64,000 nt of DNA from CAMCXE01 sp046347475 (GCA_046347475.1 JAXMGD010000003.1:558001-622000); one strand, 5' to 3'. Numbered from the stretch's first letter, positions 11,401 through 19,297 are shown. A program made the numbers and translations. The notes: a model not told the origin generated them from the letters alone.

Positions 11401-14400
11401 TGGCTGCCGCTCTGGGCATGGGGAATTTCCGTGGTGAGCAAGGCTTGGAAGGTTGCATCAAGCAGAGCGGGGTGAAAGTGGTGGTTATCGGCCTCATCTC
11501 CTAGCAATTCGGAGGGCGCTATGTAGGCCAATGCCTCCCCTGTACCGATCCACACCGACTCAATAGGTTGAAACGCCGGGCCGTAGTGGTAGCCCATTTG
11601 TGCCAGTGTGTTGTAGCACTGGCTGTTATCCAACTGCAGTTGGCTGCGTTGCTGAATCTGCTGCAGGGCAAGTTTAGGGCCTTTAGCAGGCGTTTGGCTG
11701 GTGCGCAGGTAGCCCGCAGCGTGAATGACTGGCTCCTGTTCGTTACCGGGGGTACTGGCGATGACAAAACGGGCGCTGGCGCTATCGAGGATAAATTGCA
11801 CGGCTTTGGTATCGGCCTCGGGCAAATACAGAGCTTTGAGCAGTTCTAAATCCGCGATGCTGGCGTTGGTATCTTCGCTCAAGGCGCGCATGGCTTGGGT
11901 GGCCATTTCGATATAACCAGCTGCCGGAAAGAGCACATTGCCCTGAATGCGGTGATCGTTTAGGTAGGGCTGTTTTTCGATATCCAGCAGGCTCTCCCAG
12001 CAGGGTTCAGCTGTGGGCAGCCGCCTTTGCAGCAGCGGGTGGGCACATTCGCCTAGGCGCACCTGCTCAACGGTTTTAGACGCCACCCAGTAACGATCGT
12101 TTTTCCAGGGGTAGGTGGGCAGGGTGGTAATACTGCCGCCTTGGTACATAGGCGCCCAATTGATGGCGAGACCTAGGCCGTGCAAGGTCGCTAATGATTG
12201 TTTAAAGCGCGCGCCTTCGTTTTCGGCTCTACGGATACTGGGTACAGCTTTGGCGGTTAACTGTCGAGCGCTGAAGCATTCAAGGATAGAGTTGGAGAGC
12301 ACTGGGTGGGGGCCGATTTCTAAGAACAGGCTGTAGTGGTCTTTAGCCAAACAATCTATGGCGTGCTTAAAGCGCACGCTCAGGCGCACGTTATCCCACC
12401 AGTAGGCAGCATCCAGCTCAGTGCCCAGGGCGCAGGTGTCACTGAGGCGGCCGGTGATGTAGAGCGGCAATTTTGCTGGGCGCGGGTCAATTTCGGCCAG
12501 GGCCGCAAACAGCTCGTCTTTGATTAGGTCCATTTTGGCACTGTGGTAGGGCACATTCACAGCCAGGAACTTGGCAAAGATTTGCTCCTTTTTCAGCTCT
12601 TCAGCAATGACCTGCAAGGGTTCGGCATCGCCTGCTAAGGTCATGGCGGTGGGGCTGTTGATGGCGGCAATAGACACGCAATCGCCAAAGCGCGCGATAC
12701 GCTTGAGGGCTTCCTCTTCCGTGAGGCTTACCGCCAACATGGTTCCGGTGCCGTTGAGACTATGTTGCAAGCGGCTGCGCTCAATGATGATCTTGACCGC
12801 CTCCGCCAGGCTGTAGACCCCCGCCTCATAGAAGGCAGCGGCTTCGCCCGCACTGTGGCCCACTATGGCCGCAGGTGTCACGCCGTAGGAGCGCCATAGG
12901 GCGGCCAAAGCAATTTGCAGGGCGAAGTTGGCAGGTTGGGCCAGCCAGGTATCGGCCATTTTGGAGTCGGATTCGCTGGCGTTGAGTTCTTCAATCAACG
13001 ACCAGTCCACCAGCTTGCGCATTTCGGCATCACAGGCCTCAATGACAGCGCGGTACACCGGTTCCTCCGCAAACAACTGACGCCCCATACCCCACCACTG
13101 AGGCCCCATGCCGGTGAACACCCAAACGAGCCGCTGTTGTTGAGCGGGCAGGCGGCTGTTGCTGACGCAGTTGGGGTTGGCATTGCCCGCAAGGTATTCA
13201 TCCATCAAGGGCAACAGATCCTCGCGATTTTGGTACACAAACGCCAGGCTAGATTCTAAGGGTTGGCGGCGGTGGGCGAGGGTAAAACCGGCGTTAAATA
13301 GGTACTCGTTATCTTGAGCCGCAATGGCTGCGCGCATTTTGGCTACCAACCGGTGCGCATCCGCCGGGTCGCGGCTGCTTAAGGGCAGAATGGAATAGGC
13401 TGCCTGCGCTTTGGCGCCAGCGGCGGGGCGCTCGGGGGCCGCCTCCAACAGCACATGGGCGTTGGTGCCGCCAAAGCCAAAGGAGTTAACCCCTGCGCGG
13501 GCTGGGCCTTCGTGTTCGGGCCAGGGAGTCAGGCTGCGGGGAATATCAAACGGCTGGTCATCAAGATTAATGGCCGGGTTGACGGTTTTAAGGTTGATGT
13601 GCGGTGGGATCAACTTATGTTTAAGGGCCAGTGAGGTTTTGATCAGGCTGGCAACCCCGGCGGCGGCTTCGGTGTGGCCGATATTGGTTTTCACTGAACC
13701 TATGTAGCACTGGGCGCCGGGTTTGCGCCCCTCGGCCAGAACGCGGCCTAGGGCATTGGCTTCAATGGGGTCACCTACGGGTGTTGAGGTGCCGTGAGCT
13801 TCGATGTACTGCAATTGGCCGGGGTTAACCCCCGCCTCTGCGCACACTTTGCGAATCAAGCGTGTTTGGGCATCGCCATTGGGAACTGTGATGCCATTGG
13901 TGCGGCCATCCTGGTTGACGCCACTGCCAATAATCACTGCGTGTATAGGGTCGCCATCGGCCAAGGCATCATCCAGACGCTTAAGCGCCACTACGCCCAC
14001 GCCTTCAGAGCGCACATAGCCATTGGCGGCGGAGTCGTAGGTGCGAGAGAGCCCTTCGGGGGATAAAAAGCCGCCTTTGGATTCGGTAATGGTGTACTGA
14101 GGAGTCATGTGCAGTAATACCCCTCCGGCAAGGGCCAAACTGCTCTCCCTGCGCAGAAGGCTTTGGCAGGCGAGGTGCACCGTTACCAAGGATGAGCTAC
14201 ACGCGGTGTCCACCGACATGCTGGGGCCGTTAAAATCAAAACAATATGAAATGCGGTTGGACAAAATGGTCATCATAGTGCCCGTAGCGGTATGTGCTGC
14301 CAGCCCCTTAAAGCTTAAATCGGCAAACTGCACGATTTTGTAGTCCAGGGTAAAACCACCAATAAATACACCGACATTCTTACCGGCTAAATTAAGAGGA

Positions 14401-14747
14401 TGTTGGCCGCCATCCTCCATGGCCTCCCAGGCTACTTCTAAAAGTTTGCGCTGCTGCGGGTCCATATATTCTGCTTCGCGCGGACCAATCCCAAAAAAAG
14501 CGGGGTCAAATTCGTCAAACCCACTGATATAACCGCCGCGCCCTCCAGTTAAGCGGCCGGGCTTAGCCTTATCTTTACTATACAAATTGCTGGCGTTGTA
14601 GCGGCTTGCTGGAGTTGCTGTTAAGCAATCCTTGCCGTCGACAAGATTTTGCCAAAAAGTATCATAATCATTCGCTTCGCCAGGGAAGCGGCAGCCGATA
14701 CCGACAATGGCAATTTTTTGGTGTGACAGATCAATAGTCGAAGTCAT
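5391..14747 (-). CDS. Hybrid iterative PKS-NRPS, polycyclic tetramate macrolactam synthetase
   Basis: 3118 aa, ATG 14747. Domains read directly: KS 10-440 (C183 in DTACSSS, H318, H358); AT ~545-850 (GHSAGE, S632; VPYHS 732-736); DH ~900-1185 (H932xxxG936xxxxP941; D1097xxxQ1101); KR ~1440-1640 (TGALGALG 1447-1454, S1591, Y1604, N1608); ACP (GLDSL, S1765); C 1831-2260 (HHIISDA, H1961, D1965); A ~2290-2790 (TSGSTGKPK 2439-2447, K2782); PCP (GGSS, S2837); TE (GYSLGG, S2957). No ER is seen. The A-domain specificity residues D2485 V2486 G2489 E2528 I2555 G2557 S2582 I2590 D2591 K2782 spell the classical ornithine code DVGEIGSIDK. One PKS module plus one Orn module plus TE is exactly the HSAF/ikarugamycin architecture. 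There the PKS works iteratively, making two polyenes attached to both Orn amines, and the TE closes the tetramate. The chemistry is inferred; all core residues appear intact. Confidence 0.95.
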   Translation of the reverse strand: MTSTIDLSHQKIAIVGIGCRFPGEANDYDTFWQNLVDGKDCLTATPASRYNASNLYSKDKAKPGRLTGGRGGYISGFDEFDPAFFGIGPREAEYMDPQQRKLLEVAWEAMEDGGQHPLNLAGKNVGVFIGGFTLDYKIVQFADLSFKGLAAHTATGTMMTILSNRISYCFDFNGPSMSVDTACSSSLVTVHLACQSLLRRESSLALAGGVLLHMTPQYTITESKGGFLSPEGLSRTYDSAANGYVRSEGVGVVALKRLDDALADGDPIHAVIIGSGVNQDGRTNGITVPNGDAQTRLIRKVCAEAGVNPGQLQYIEAHGTSTPVGDPIEANALGRVLAEGRKPGAQCYIGSVKTNIGHTEAAAGVASLIKTSLALKHKLIPPHINLKTVNPAINLDDQPFDIPRSLTPWPEHEGPARAGVNSFGFGGTNAHVLLEAAPERPAAGAKAQAAYSILPLSSRDPADAHRLVAKMRAAIAAQDNEYLFNAGFTLAHRRQPLESSLAFVYQNREDLLPLMDEYLAGNANPNCVSNSRLPAQQQRLVWVFTGMGPQWWGMGRQLFAEEPVYRAVIEACDAEMRKLVDWSLIEELNASESDSKMADTWLAQPANFALQIALAALWRSYGVTPAAIVGHSAGEAAAFYEAGVYSLAEAVKIIIERSRLQHSLNGTGTMLAVSLTEEEALKRIARFGDCVSIAAINSPTAMTLAGDAEPLQVIAEELKKEQIFAKFLAVNVPYHSAKMDLIKDELFAALAEIDPRPAKLPLYITGRLSDTCALGTELDAAYWWDNVRLSVRFKHAIDCLAKDHYSLFLEIGPHPVLSNSILECFSARQLTAKAVPSIRRAENEGARFKQSLATLHGLGLAINWAPMYQGGSITTLPTYPWKNDRYWVASKTVEQVRLGECAHPLLQRRLPTAEPCWESLLDIEKQPYLNDHRIQGNVLFPAAGYIEMATQAMRALSEDTNASIADLELLKALYLPEADTKAVQFILDSASARFVIASTPGNEQEPVIHAAGYLRTSQTPAKGPKLALQQIQQRSQLQLDNSQCYNTLAQMGYHYGPAFQPIESVWIGTGEALAYIAPSELLGDEADNHHFHPALLDATFQALLTTEIPHAQSGSQNSSIRLPLSVAEIRTERLGAQALWAHAQITQRSSDEVVGNIHIYSAQGEHLGSIQGFRAANVDKAASKVSLATIDSWLTEVHWIAQAATDLEQADETAQADGTAQAVSRTLIFGDTQASLEQHLITRLHQNGASAFMVVAGLAYQFDAAAQWASVEPGNSAQIERLLADLAGAGLSCECIAYLWSLKAPSLAHSSTAALGAQASYGTYPLIGLAQALLASNSKARLVVATRNAQAVQQDDLAQPLAAAIWGVGRVLWYQELIDNHGTLVDLGSSSNPAEDAQQIIFELSAQGETEVAWRQGQRHYCRLRPAQNLTRPLPLRLRADGSYLITGALGALGRLVCRTLIKRGARRLILMGRSRLPERSHWQHLDPSSSQGQQVAFIRELEACGAQAILAPVDVSDETSLVNWLADYKAQALPPIRGVFHLAGQVRDTLVNEMQPDSFNAAYAPKVLGAYLLHHHLAQEPIEHFVLFASVASLLTTAGQTNYAAGNAFLDALAHHRRAQGLPGLAIDWGPWATGMIEELGLIDHYRHGRGMNSLAPDAGMDVLERVMGLNHPQLMVNTVVDWPLFAAWYPSLPPLMADLAASQKDAIADAEQGAFTDRFRQADENARRALLKEHFSHIVADVLRIKVEKVSDEVSLNELGLDSLLAIELRARIQRDIKVAVPLVTLLSSTLVHSLLDNIEQNLLASMESDTREDTQQANLVVHSNEHDFPLTQNQTALWFLKHLNPDGFAYNIGGAVEVFTELEPELMFSAVRTLVQRHPMLRANFRQNEQGRAVQSIADNIVEDVGLIDVSGRSWDDIYPLIIDEYRKPYDLAYDPLMRFRLFRRAPNQWIIMKAVHHIISDAISTFTFIDELLALYEGLRRGEAVHLPPIKARYLDYLNWQNRFLASPAAKRMQDYWLGHLPKEVPVLNLPTDKPRPPVQTNNGASQFFMLDKAITQQVHALAQQQGATVFMVLIAAYYALLHRYSGQDNIIVGSPVMGRTEQEFAQVYGYFVNPLPLHADLSGEPNTIKLLEQVQNLVLNGLDNQEYPFVLLVDQLGLKHDPSRSAVFQAMFILLAHKVSSEQYGYKLHYIELPEEEGQFDLTLSVYEDASDEQFHCVFKYNTDLFEADTIARLAQHYQNLLKAMLVAPERSIAQLNMLSADEETRLLKHWSGAFNTSPVDDSIVDLIDQYAHSRAIAISMPQDGQPSVQMDYRTLVHASNQLAQNLIKIGVGSGSIVGVCLPKSPQLIVALLAVLKSGAAYLPLDPDYPSDRLTYMLEHANARLALVDDYSQHCLSNWSGQAVNLDDQRMQAKADANWRSSISLNDTAYVIYTSGSTGKPKAVLVNHRNLAAVYQGWQEHYRLQEEVGVYAQLASFSFDVFSGDLVRALCSGGTLVLVDRELLFNTARLYQTLQKEQVDCVEFVPAVVRGLMNYCQHEHKRLDFIRLLIVGSDAWKVEEIRALKTLIHPEHRLINSYGLTEATIDSSYFEGDISAFEAGAMVPIGRPFTNSALYVLDQHQQPVPTGVTGELWIGGAGVAQGYLGAPELTAQRFVSLNLAGQSHYLYRTGDLAFWDNNGIMHLRGRADNQVKVRGHRIEVGEIEAQLKNHSHVSEAVVVIRTDARGEGQLCAYCVATLDAEIDSKTLRQHLGSRLPTYMIPSWFVVLNALPLSPNGKVDLNALPAPELENGQEIIDLPETYYEVRMAEHWKQLLGIEVVGLQHDFFEVGGSSIKLIELIYHLQSEFNVEISVGQLFKISTLFGMAKTLENIIIGREAGAQPYIKFNAQQSAQMFCFPPAGGHGLVYRRLAGVMPEQCLVSFNYLMGEDKVSQYADLIQSLQAEGPYVLLGYSLGGNLGFEVAKLLEARGSEVAHLIIMDSYRISEEFEFGEAQLAEFKKELSEHLYKHIGSDIVADETIAQAREYIQFSSKTLNLGTINAAITLLSDAHKFAFYAAGEKGSWHDSSTLNVAVVQGFGEHADMLDDSHVAANAQLIRAALNSSETLAGSDAYAI

Positions 14748-14808
14748 GGCAGGACAACCTTTTTAAAAAGTCGAAGAAAAATAAAAAATGGATGCTTGGT
14801 GAATAGAT

Positions 14809-15774
14809 TTAGGGTGAAGAATTAATGGCAGGCCTTTTTTTGGCTCTTTGAAAGGGATACAACAGGCTGGCGATAATGGCATTGGAAGGCGGCAAGCCCA
14901 TGCGGTATTTAATACCTATAGCGGCAGGTACGCGCCCAGGCTTCCAGGTATAGCTGCGCAATAAAAAATCCCACAGGGGAATATCAACGCTGAAGTGCCC
15001 AGCTTCTTGCACATCCATGCTGTGATGCAGGCGATGTTGTTCTGGGCCGCCGACACAATAATTAAATATTCCTAAGCGCACATCTACATTGGCGTGCGCA
15101 AAATATCCTTGGGCGGTATTAAATACCCCAACAATAAATAATGCAGGCTGTGAAAATCCCAAAAGGGCTAGAGGTAAAAGCGCGAGAATACGTCGGCCAA
15201 AGACATCGAAAATATGATTCAGCGCATTATTGCTGACATTTATTTTTTCAGCCGCATGATGCACGCTGTGAAAGCGCCACAACCAGGGAATTTCATGGCC
15301 AGCGCGGTGAAAAATATACGAGCCTAGGGAGCTTAATAAGAGCGCAAGGGCAACCTCAGCCCAAAGCGCGAATGAGGCGTGCAAGGGTGCAATATGAGCC
15401 ACACCAGCGTACACCGCTCCAGTGGCTAAACCACCGCCCATGAGTGTCAAAACTAAATAAATCCCATCGCGCGCCCATTCGGTTGAACTGGGGTGCCATT
15501 GAATTTTATAAGGGATAATTCGCTCGCACAGGGCCAAATAAAAAATAGCCCATGCCAGAAAGGCCATATTGCACAGTCCATAGTTGAGCTTAAATGTGAA
15601 GCCGCAAAACACACAAACGGCAACCGATAGCAACAATAGGGGGTAACACAATTTTTTCAGCCAGCGCTGGCCGAGGCTGGGATTGTGATAATTCTCTGCA
15701 GGCGCTTGGCTATTGGGCTTAGGCTCACCGGCAATGGTATTAGCAGGCTGGGGTGAATGTGTTTGAATGTTCAT
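14809..15774 (-). CDS. Sterol desaturase / fatty acid hydroxylase superfamily protein (PTM hydroxylase, SD type)
   Basis: 321 aa, ATG 15774. An integral membrane di-iron enzyme by motif: FHRAGH (H156xxxH160), RFHSVHH (H169xxH172H173), FAHANV (H227) and EQHRLHH (H247xxH250H251). These form the His clusters of the superfamily. Hydrophobic segments lie at about 42-62, 68-85, 105-128, 135-155 and 195-222. In HSAF clusters the SD gene lies immediately upstream of the PKS-NRPS and hydroxylates the finished macrolactam (C3); the same position here supports that role by analogy. It starts 293 bp after the MDR gene and ends 61 bp before the PKS-NRPS, all on one strand. Confidence 0.88.
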   Translation of the reverse strand: MNIQTHSPQPANTIAGEPKPNSQAPAENYHNPSLGQRWLKKLCYPLLLLSVAVCVFCGFTFKLNYGLCNMAFLAWAIFYLALCERIIPYKIQWHPSSTEWARDGIYLVLTLMGGGLATGAVYAGVAHIAPLHASFALWAEVALALLLSSLGSYIFHRAGHEIPWLWRFHSVHHAAEKINVSNNALNHIFDVFGRRILALLPLALLGFSQPALFIVGVFNTAQGYFAHANVDVRLGIFNYCVGGPEQHRLHHSMDVQEAGHFSVDIPLWDFLLRSYTWKPGRVPAAIGIKYRMGLPPSNAIIASLLYPFQRAKKRPAINSSP

Positions 15775-16067
15775 GCAAAAATTACCGGCGAAGTTGCCCT
15801 GGGGTTAAATCTAAGACTTAACCCCGCTTAGGTTTTTACATCTGAATTAATGCGCTAACTATGCGGTATGAACGGGTATAAACATGTGCTTGATTAATGC
15901 AAGTGTCTCGCTTTAGGCAAAATTTACAGCTACTTCCCTGTGGCTGTCGTGCGGGCGCGATACCCGCGATGATTTTGAAAAAGGCAAAAGCGAAAATTAA
16001 TCAGGGGCTCCTAGCCGTAACAATACGCACTTTACTCATGCATAGGCCAATCGCGCAGGCAGCTTAG
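15775..16067 (-). other. Spacer within the PTM locus, with repeat D copy 2
   Basis: A 293-bp gap between the MDR gene and the hydroxylase gene, with no ORF. TTGATTAAT (15890-15898) faces AATTAATCA (15995-16003). The segment 15973-16012 (TTTTGAAAAAGG ... AATTAATCAG ... CTCCT) is a direct, imperfect copy of 1940-1980. The spacer may hold a second promoter or a terminator for the MDR gene; nothing decisive is visible. Confidence 0.5.
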
Positions 16068-17123
16068 TTAGAGTTTGACTAACACCTTGCCGCGATTAGC
16101 GGCGCCATTGCTAAATAAGCTTTGATAGGCCGAAGGAATTGCATCAAAACCTTCGTATACTGTTTGGTCGTAGCGAATTTCGCCGCGACGAATCATGCCG
16201 CCAAGCTCAGTGTGCAAGGCTTGCCAATTGTCTTCGGTAAACCATTCGAGGGCGAAAATGCCTCGAATCGTTGTGCGAGGAAACATGATGTAGGGTAATA
16301 AACGCGGCCCCATAAAATCGCCCCCGACTTGTGTGGCCCATTGCCAGCACACCGCCACTTGGCTATTCACATTAAGCATGGAAAATACAATATCGGTCAG
16401 GCCGCCGCCGATGGAATCAAAATATTTATCCACTCCATTGGGCAAGGCCTGTTGCAAGGCCGCGCGCATCTTTTCTTCGCTGTCTTCTTTTTTGTAATCA
16501 ACAACAGCATCAAAACCTAATTCTTTTAAATACTGGCCTTTTTCCGGCCCACCTGTAACACCTACAACACGCACACCCATGCGTTTTGCCCACTGCCCAA
16601 CAATGGCACCTATGCTGCCTGAGGCGCCGCTGATTAAAAGGTTGTCGCCCCTTTTTAAGGTTAAAAATTTGGTTAAGGTACCCCAAGCGGTCATGCCCGG
16701 CCCCCCCATTACACCCAGCGCAGTGGAAAGCGGCAGTTGGTCGCAATAAAAATCTTTATCAAGTTTGCGATATTCGGGAAATACCATAGGAAACGTGCCG
16801 GTTTGCCAGAGCGCCGCCGCACCATCGCTCACTACATGACTGCGCCAGCCGCCAAAGCCTTGCACTAAATCACCCACCTTAAATTTAGCCTTAGGGCCAG
16901 CCTCAATCACTTCCATAATGGAATCGGCGCCCATGTGATTGCCTATGGGGGTGTCTAAACATATGCCTTGCAGGTAGGGGTCAACGGATACGTACAGCGT
17001 TTTTAGCAGCATCTCGTTGTCTTTTAACTGGATCTTTAGATCCTCAGTGATTTTCTCGTAAATCTTGGCGGCATTAGGCGTGCCTTCGATGTGTTCACAG
17101 ACTACCCATTTAGAAATGTTCAT
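16068..17123 (-). CDS. Zinc-free MDR-family NAD(P)H oxidoreductase (CurA/PTGR type; PTM OX4/IkaC type)
   Basis: 351 aa from ATG 17123, preceded by AAGGGG; the longer frame to 17138 would start with TTG. Rossmann motif LLISGASGSIGAIVGQWAK (G166, G169, G172). The N-terminus has the DPYLQG segment of the leukotriene-B4-dehydrogenase/CurA branch, and no zinc ligands are evident. In PTM clusters (OX4 in HSAF, IkaC in ikarugamycin) an alcohol-dehydrogenase-like MDR protein closes the last or inner ring by hydride-driven cyclisation. Its proximity and strand suggest the same job, but the 293-bp gap means it may have its own transcript. Alternative: a general enone reductase. Confidence 0.8.
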   Translation of the reverse strand: MNISKWVVCEHIEGTPNAAKIYEKITEDLKIQLKDNEMLLKTLYVSVDPYLQGICLDTPIGNHMGADSIMEVIEAGPKAKFKVGDLVQGFGGWRSHVVSDGAAALWQTGTFPMVFPEYRKLDKDFYCDQLPLSTALGVMGGPGMTAWGTLTKFLTLKRGDNLLISGASGSIGAIVGQWAKRMGVRVVGVTGGPEKGQYLKELGFDAVVDYKKEDSEEKMRAALQQALPNGVDKYFDSIGGGLTDIVFSMLNVNSQVAVCWQWATQVGGDFMGPRLLPYIMFPRTTIRGIFALEWFTEDNWQALHTELGGMIRRGEIRYDQTVYEGFDAIPSAYQSLFSNGAANRGKVLVKL

Positions 17124-17624
17124 AAAGCCCCTTGTCAATTGGCGGGTGATCGGAAGTTGTAACGACTTTATTGTCAGAGTAAATCCTGTCCTGTTGTTAT
17201 CCCGTTAAATAACTGTGTGGGTAACTTATTTAATTAATGTTTCATTTATGTTTCCGTGAACATGTTTAGTTTGGTGGCGCGAGTGGGGCTGGCGTGTATT
17301 TCTGTTTTGTTGCACGTGTGAATGAAGTGGTTTGGGTGTTTGGCTTGCGGGGCTGCTGATGGAGTGCGCGCTGTGCAAGAAACGCTCAATGATTGAGCGC
17401 CCAGCAGGGCGTTTTGCTAAATACCGAGGTATATAGATGGAGGCAGTACTAAGTTATCTAGCCGATGACATCCGTAGCTGCGGCGTTCCGAAGTCGTTTG
17501 GTGGAGCGAAGTAGTGGCGTGTTGCCCTCAGTCTTGGCTCGATTAGAGCGCAGGCGATTGCGTCGGTATTCTGGCCAATCTTGCAGGAGTGCTCGCCTGG
17601 GCGAGAGGATGGCTCACTAAGTTG
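17124..17624 (-). promoter_or_regulatory. Upstream region of the PTM genes
   Basis: A 500-bp intergenic region. The part nearest the MDR gene (17140-17270) is AT-rich and is the natural place for the operon promoter, but I could not settle on a -35/-10 pair. A small GC hairpin with trailing T's (CGCCC...GGGCGTTTT, ~17399-17414) lies in the middle. No coding frame or operator was recognised. Confidence 0.4.
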
Positions 17625-18161
17625 TCAAAGCTCAGGGTGTTGAATGAGGAATTCGATGTGGGCTAATTGAGCGGGATTAAAGCCAGAGCAATTAAACGAA
17701 AAGGAATCGCCATCAATTAAATGCAGAATTAATAGGCAGGAGCCGCGTAGAGGCATTAATTCTGTGCGAATGATTTCAGCACGCTGCGCACGCCAAATGG
17801 TTTTTTGATTGCACTGAATCACCAAGAACTCGGCATCGACTTCAAGGTTAAACGCAGGGGTTGTGACTAAAAAGAACCAGTGAACTATAAAAAATGCGGC
17901 AACAGCCATAACGAGCATGGCCGCGCCTATCCACTGCAGGCACAGCGCAACGGCACCTAGTGCTATTGCATAAAATCCTAGATTACGATAGCGGCAAATG
18001 TGCCGGAGAGAGGGCTGTTCTGTTTGAATAAAAACGCTGATAGTAAATGCTCCGCGCGGTGGGAATTTACAATAAAAGCCTAGAGATAAATCGCTTTTCA
18101 ACAGGCGCGCCAACACATCTGTGTGATTTAGCCCTGGGTTTGGAGCGCACGGTACGCACAC
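17625..18161 (-). CDS. Hypothetical protein with two membrane segments
   Basis: 178 aa if started at GTG 18161. No ATG occurs before the membrane segment, and no clear ribosome site favours this start; a later GTG at 18119 is possible. Hydrophobic stretches lie around residues 63-80 and 80-98 (YAIALGAVALCL; AAMLVMAVAAFFIVHWFFL). A mostly beta-type soluble C-terminal half follows (LEVDAEFLVIQCNQKTIWRA), reminiscent of small bacterial PH-like membrane proteins. I do not recognise a family. It follows the DUF2135 gene by 23 bp and may be co-transcribed with it. Confidence 0.5.
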   Translation of the reverse strand: MCVPCAPNPGLNHTDVLARLLKSDLSLGFYCKFPPRGAFTISVFIQTEQPSLRHICRYRNLGFYAIALGAVALCLQWIGAAMLVMAVAAFFIVHWFFLVTTPAFNLEVDAEFLVIQCNQKTIWRAQRAEIIRTELMPLRGSCLLILHLIDGDSFSFNCSGFNPAQLAHIEFLIQHPEL

Positions 18162-18184
18162 CCATTAATTGGCGGCCCTTTAAT

Positions 18185-18994
18185 TTAATAGGTAAATTCC
18201 TTCACCAACTGCAATTGCCCCACGCTGCGCAGCGGCACGACAAAATTCTCCCGTTTTTCATCCACTGTGCCCTCGTTAAAAACCAGCGTTATTTGCGTGG
18301 TAATCATGTCGTTGCGGTTACTGCCCGCAGTGAAGTTGTAACCAGTGTTATTTAAATTGCCCCAATAATTGACATACACCAAATAACGCCCGTGCAAGGG
18401 GGCGGCGAGGCTAAAAATTTCTGGGCCGGGGCCGTCTACCCCGTCGGGGTCAAGGCCGCCGCCTTCGCTCAGAATAGGGGCGGCCCAATAGGCATGCTGG
18501 CCGTCGGGCGTTAACACATGCATATCCACTTCCGCCTGAGGATCGTCCCAGCCGAGCACTAAGCGGATGCGCGCCTGGGGGCGATTTTTATTGTTGTCGT
18601 AATACTGCACACGCTGCAGCGTGCGGCCGTCGCTTGTGGTCAGGCTCAGGCTGTTGGAGCCTGGCCCCAGGGCGTAGGGGCGGGCGAAATTACCCTCTGC
18701 GTCGGTGTAGAGCGGCAAGGGGTTGCCATTTACAGACAGTGTGTGAGGCTGCGGCCGGTCGCTTTTGAGGCGGCCGGTAATCATGGCGCGCTCCCTGACC
18801 CGCCCTCGGTCAATGGGTGGCGTGGGGTAGGCCACGCGGGGGGTGTCGGATTTATTGGTCAGGCCGTCGTATACCCAGCCGTTATGCGGCCCCTGCCAGC
18901 TCAGCTCGTCGGCGAGGCTGCCGGTGGCGAGCAGGCCGGCTAGGGCGGCGGCCAGAGTGGGGAGGGGGCGCAGGATCGATAAGTGCCGGGCCAT
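18185..18994 (-). CDS. Secreted DUF2135 (YfaP-like) protein
   Basis: 269 aa from ATG 18994, which has AAGGAA upstream; the frame extends to 19045 without a ribosome site. The signal peptide is MARHLSILRPLPTLAAALAG... ending near LADE. The C-terminal half contains the DUF2135 pattern: VLGWDDPQAEVDMHVLTPDG, GGGLDPDGVDGPGPEIF and YLVYVNYWGN. From family knowledge these are periplasmic or surface proteins related to E. coli YfaP and of uncertain function. A central Ig-like segment (SVNGNPLPLYTDAEGNF) precedes it. Confidence 0.8.
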   Translation of the reverse strand: MARHLSILRPLPTLAAALAGLLATGSLADELSWQGPHNGWVYDGLTNKSDTPRVAYPTPPIDRGRVRERAMITGRLKSDRPQPHTLSVNGNPLPLYTDAEGNFARPYALGPGSNSLSLTTSDGRTLQRVQYYDNNKNRPQARIRLVLGWDDPQAEVDMHVLTPDGQHAYWAAPILSEGGGLDPDGVDGPGPEIFSLAAPLHGRYLVYVNYWGNLNNTGYNFTAGSNRNDMITTQITLVFNEGTVDEKRENFVVPLRSVGQLQLVKEFTY

Positions 18995-19297
18995 AGGGGT
19001 TCCTTGTGTCAGCGGTAAGAGGATGCAAAACAAGGGGCCAAGCATAGCAGGTTAAAAAGCCAGTTGAGCGCGCAGGGCTCTAAGCTAGGGGGCTAAGCCT
19101 CGCAGGCCATGTGTGCGCAACTGCAAGTTATCTGCCGGTGGCGGCTAATCGCTAAATCCTATTGGTCTAAATTTGGCATAGCTCCTACTATGTCTCAAAG
19201 GTCGTTGTTACTATTTGCCCCTTGAGTTCTGAGGCCTCGCCAAAGGCGTGCTCAGCCGACTAACACACTCACCCCACGGCCCCATGAGAGGTACTGC

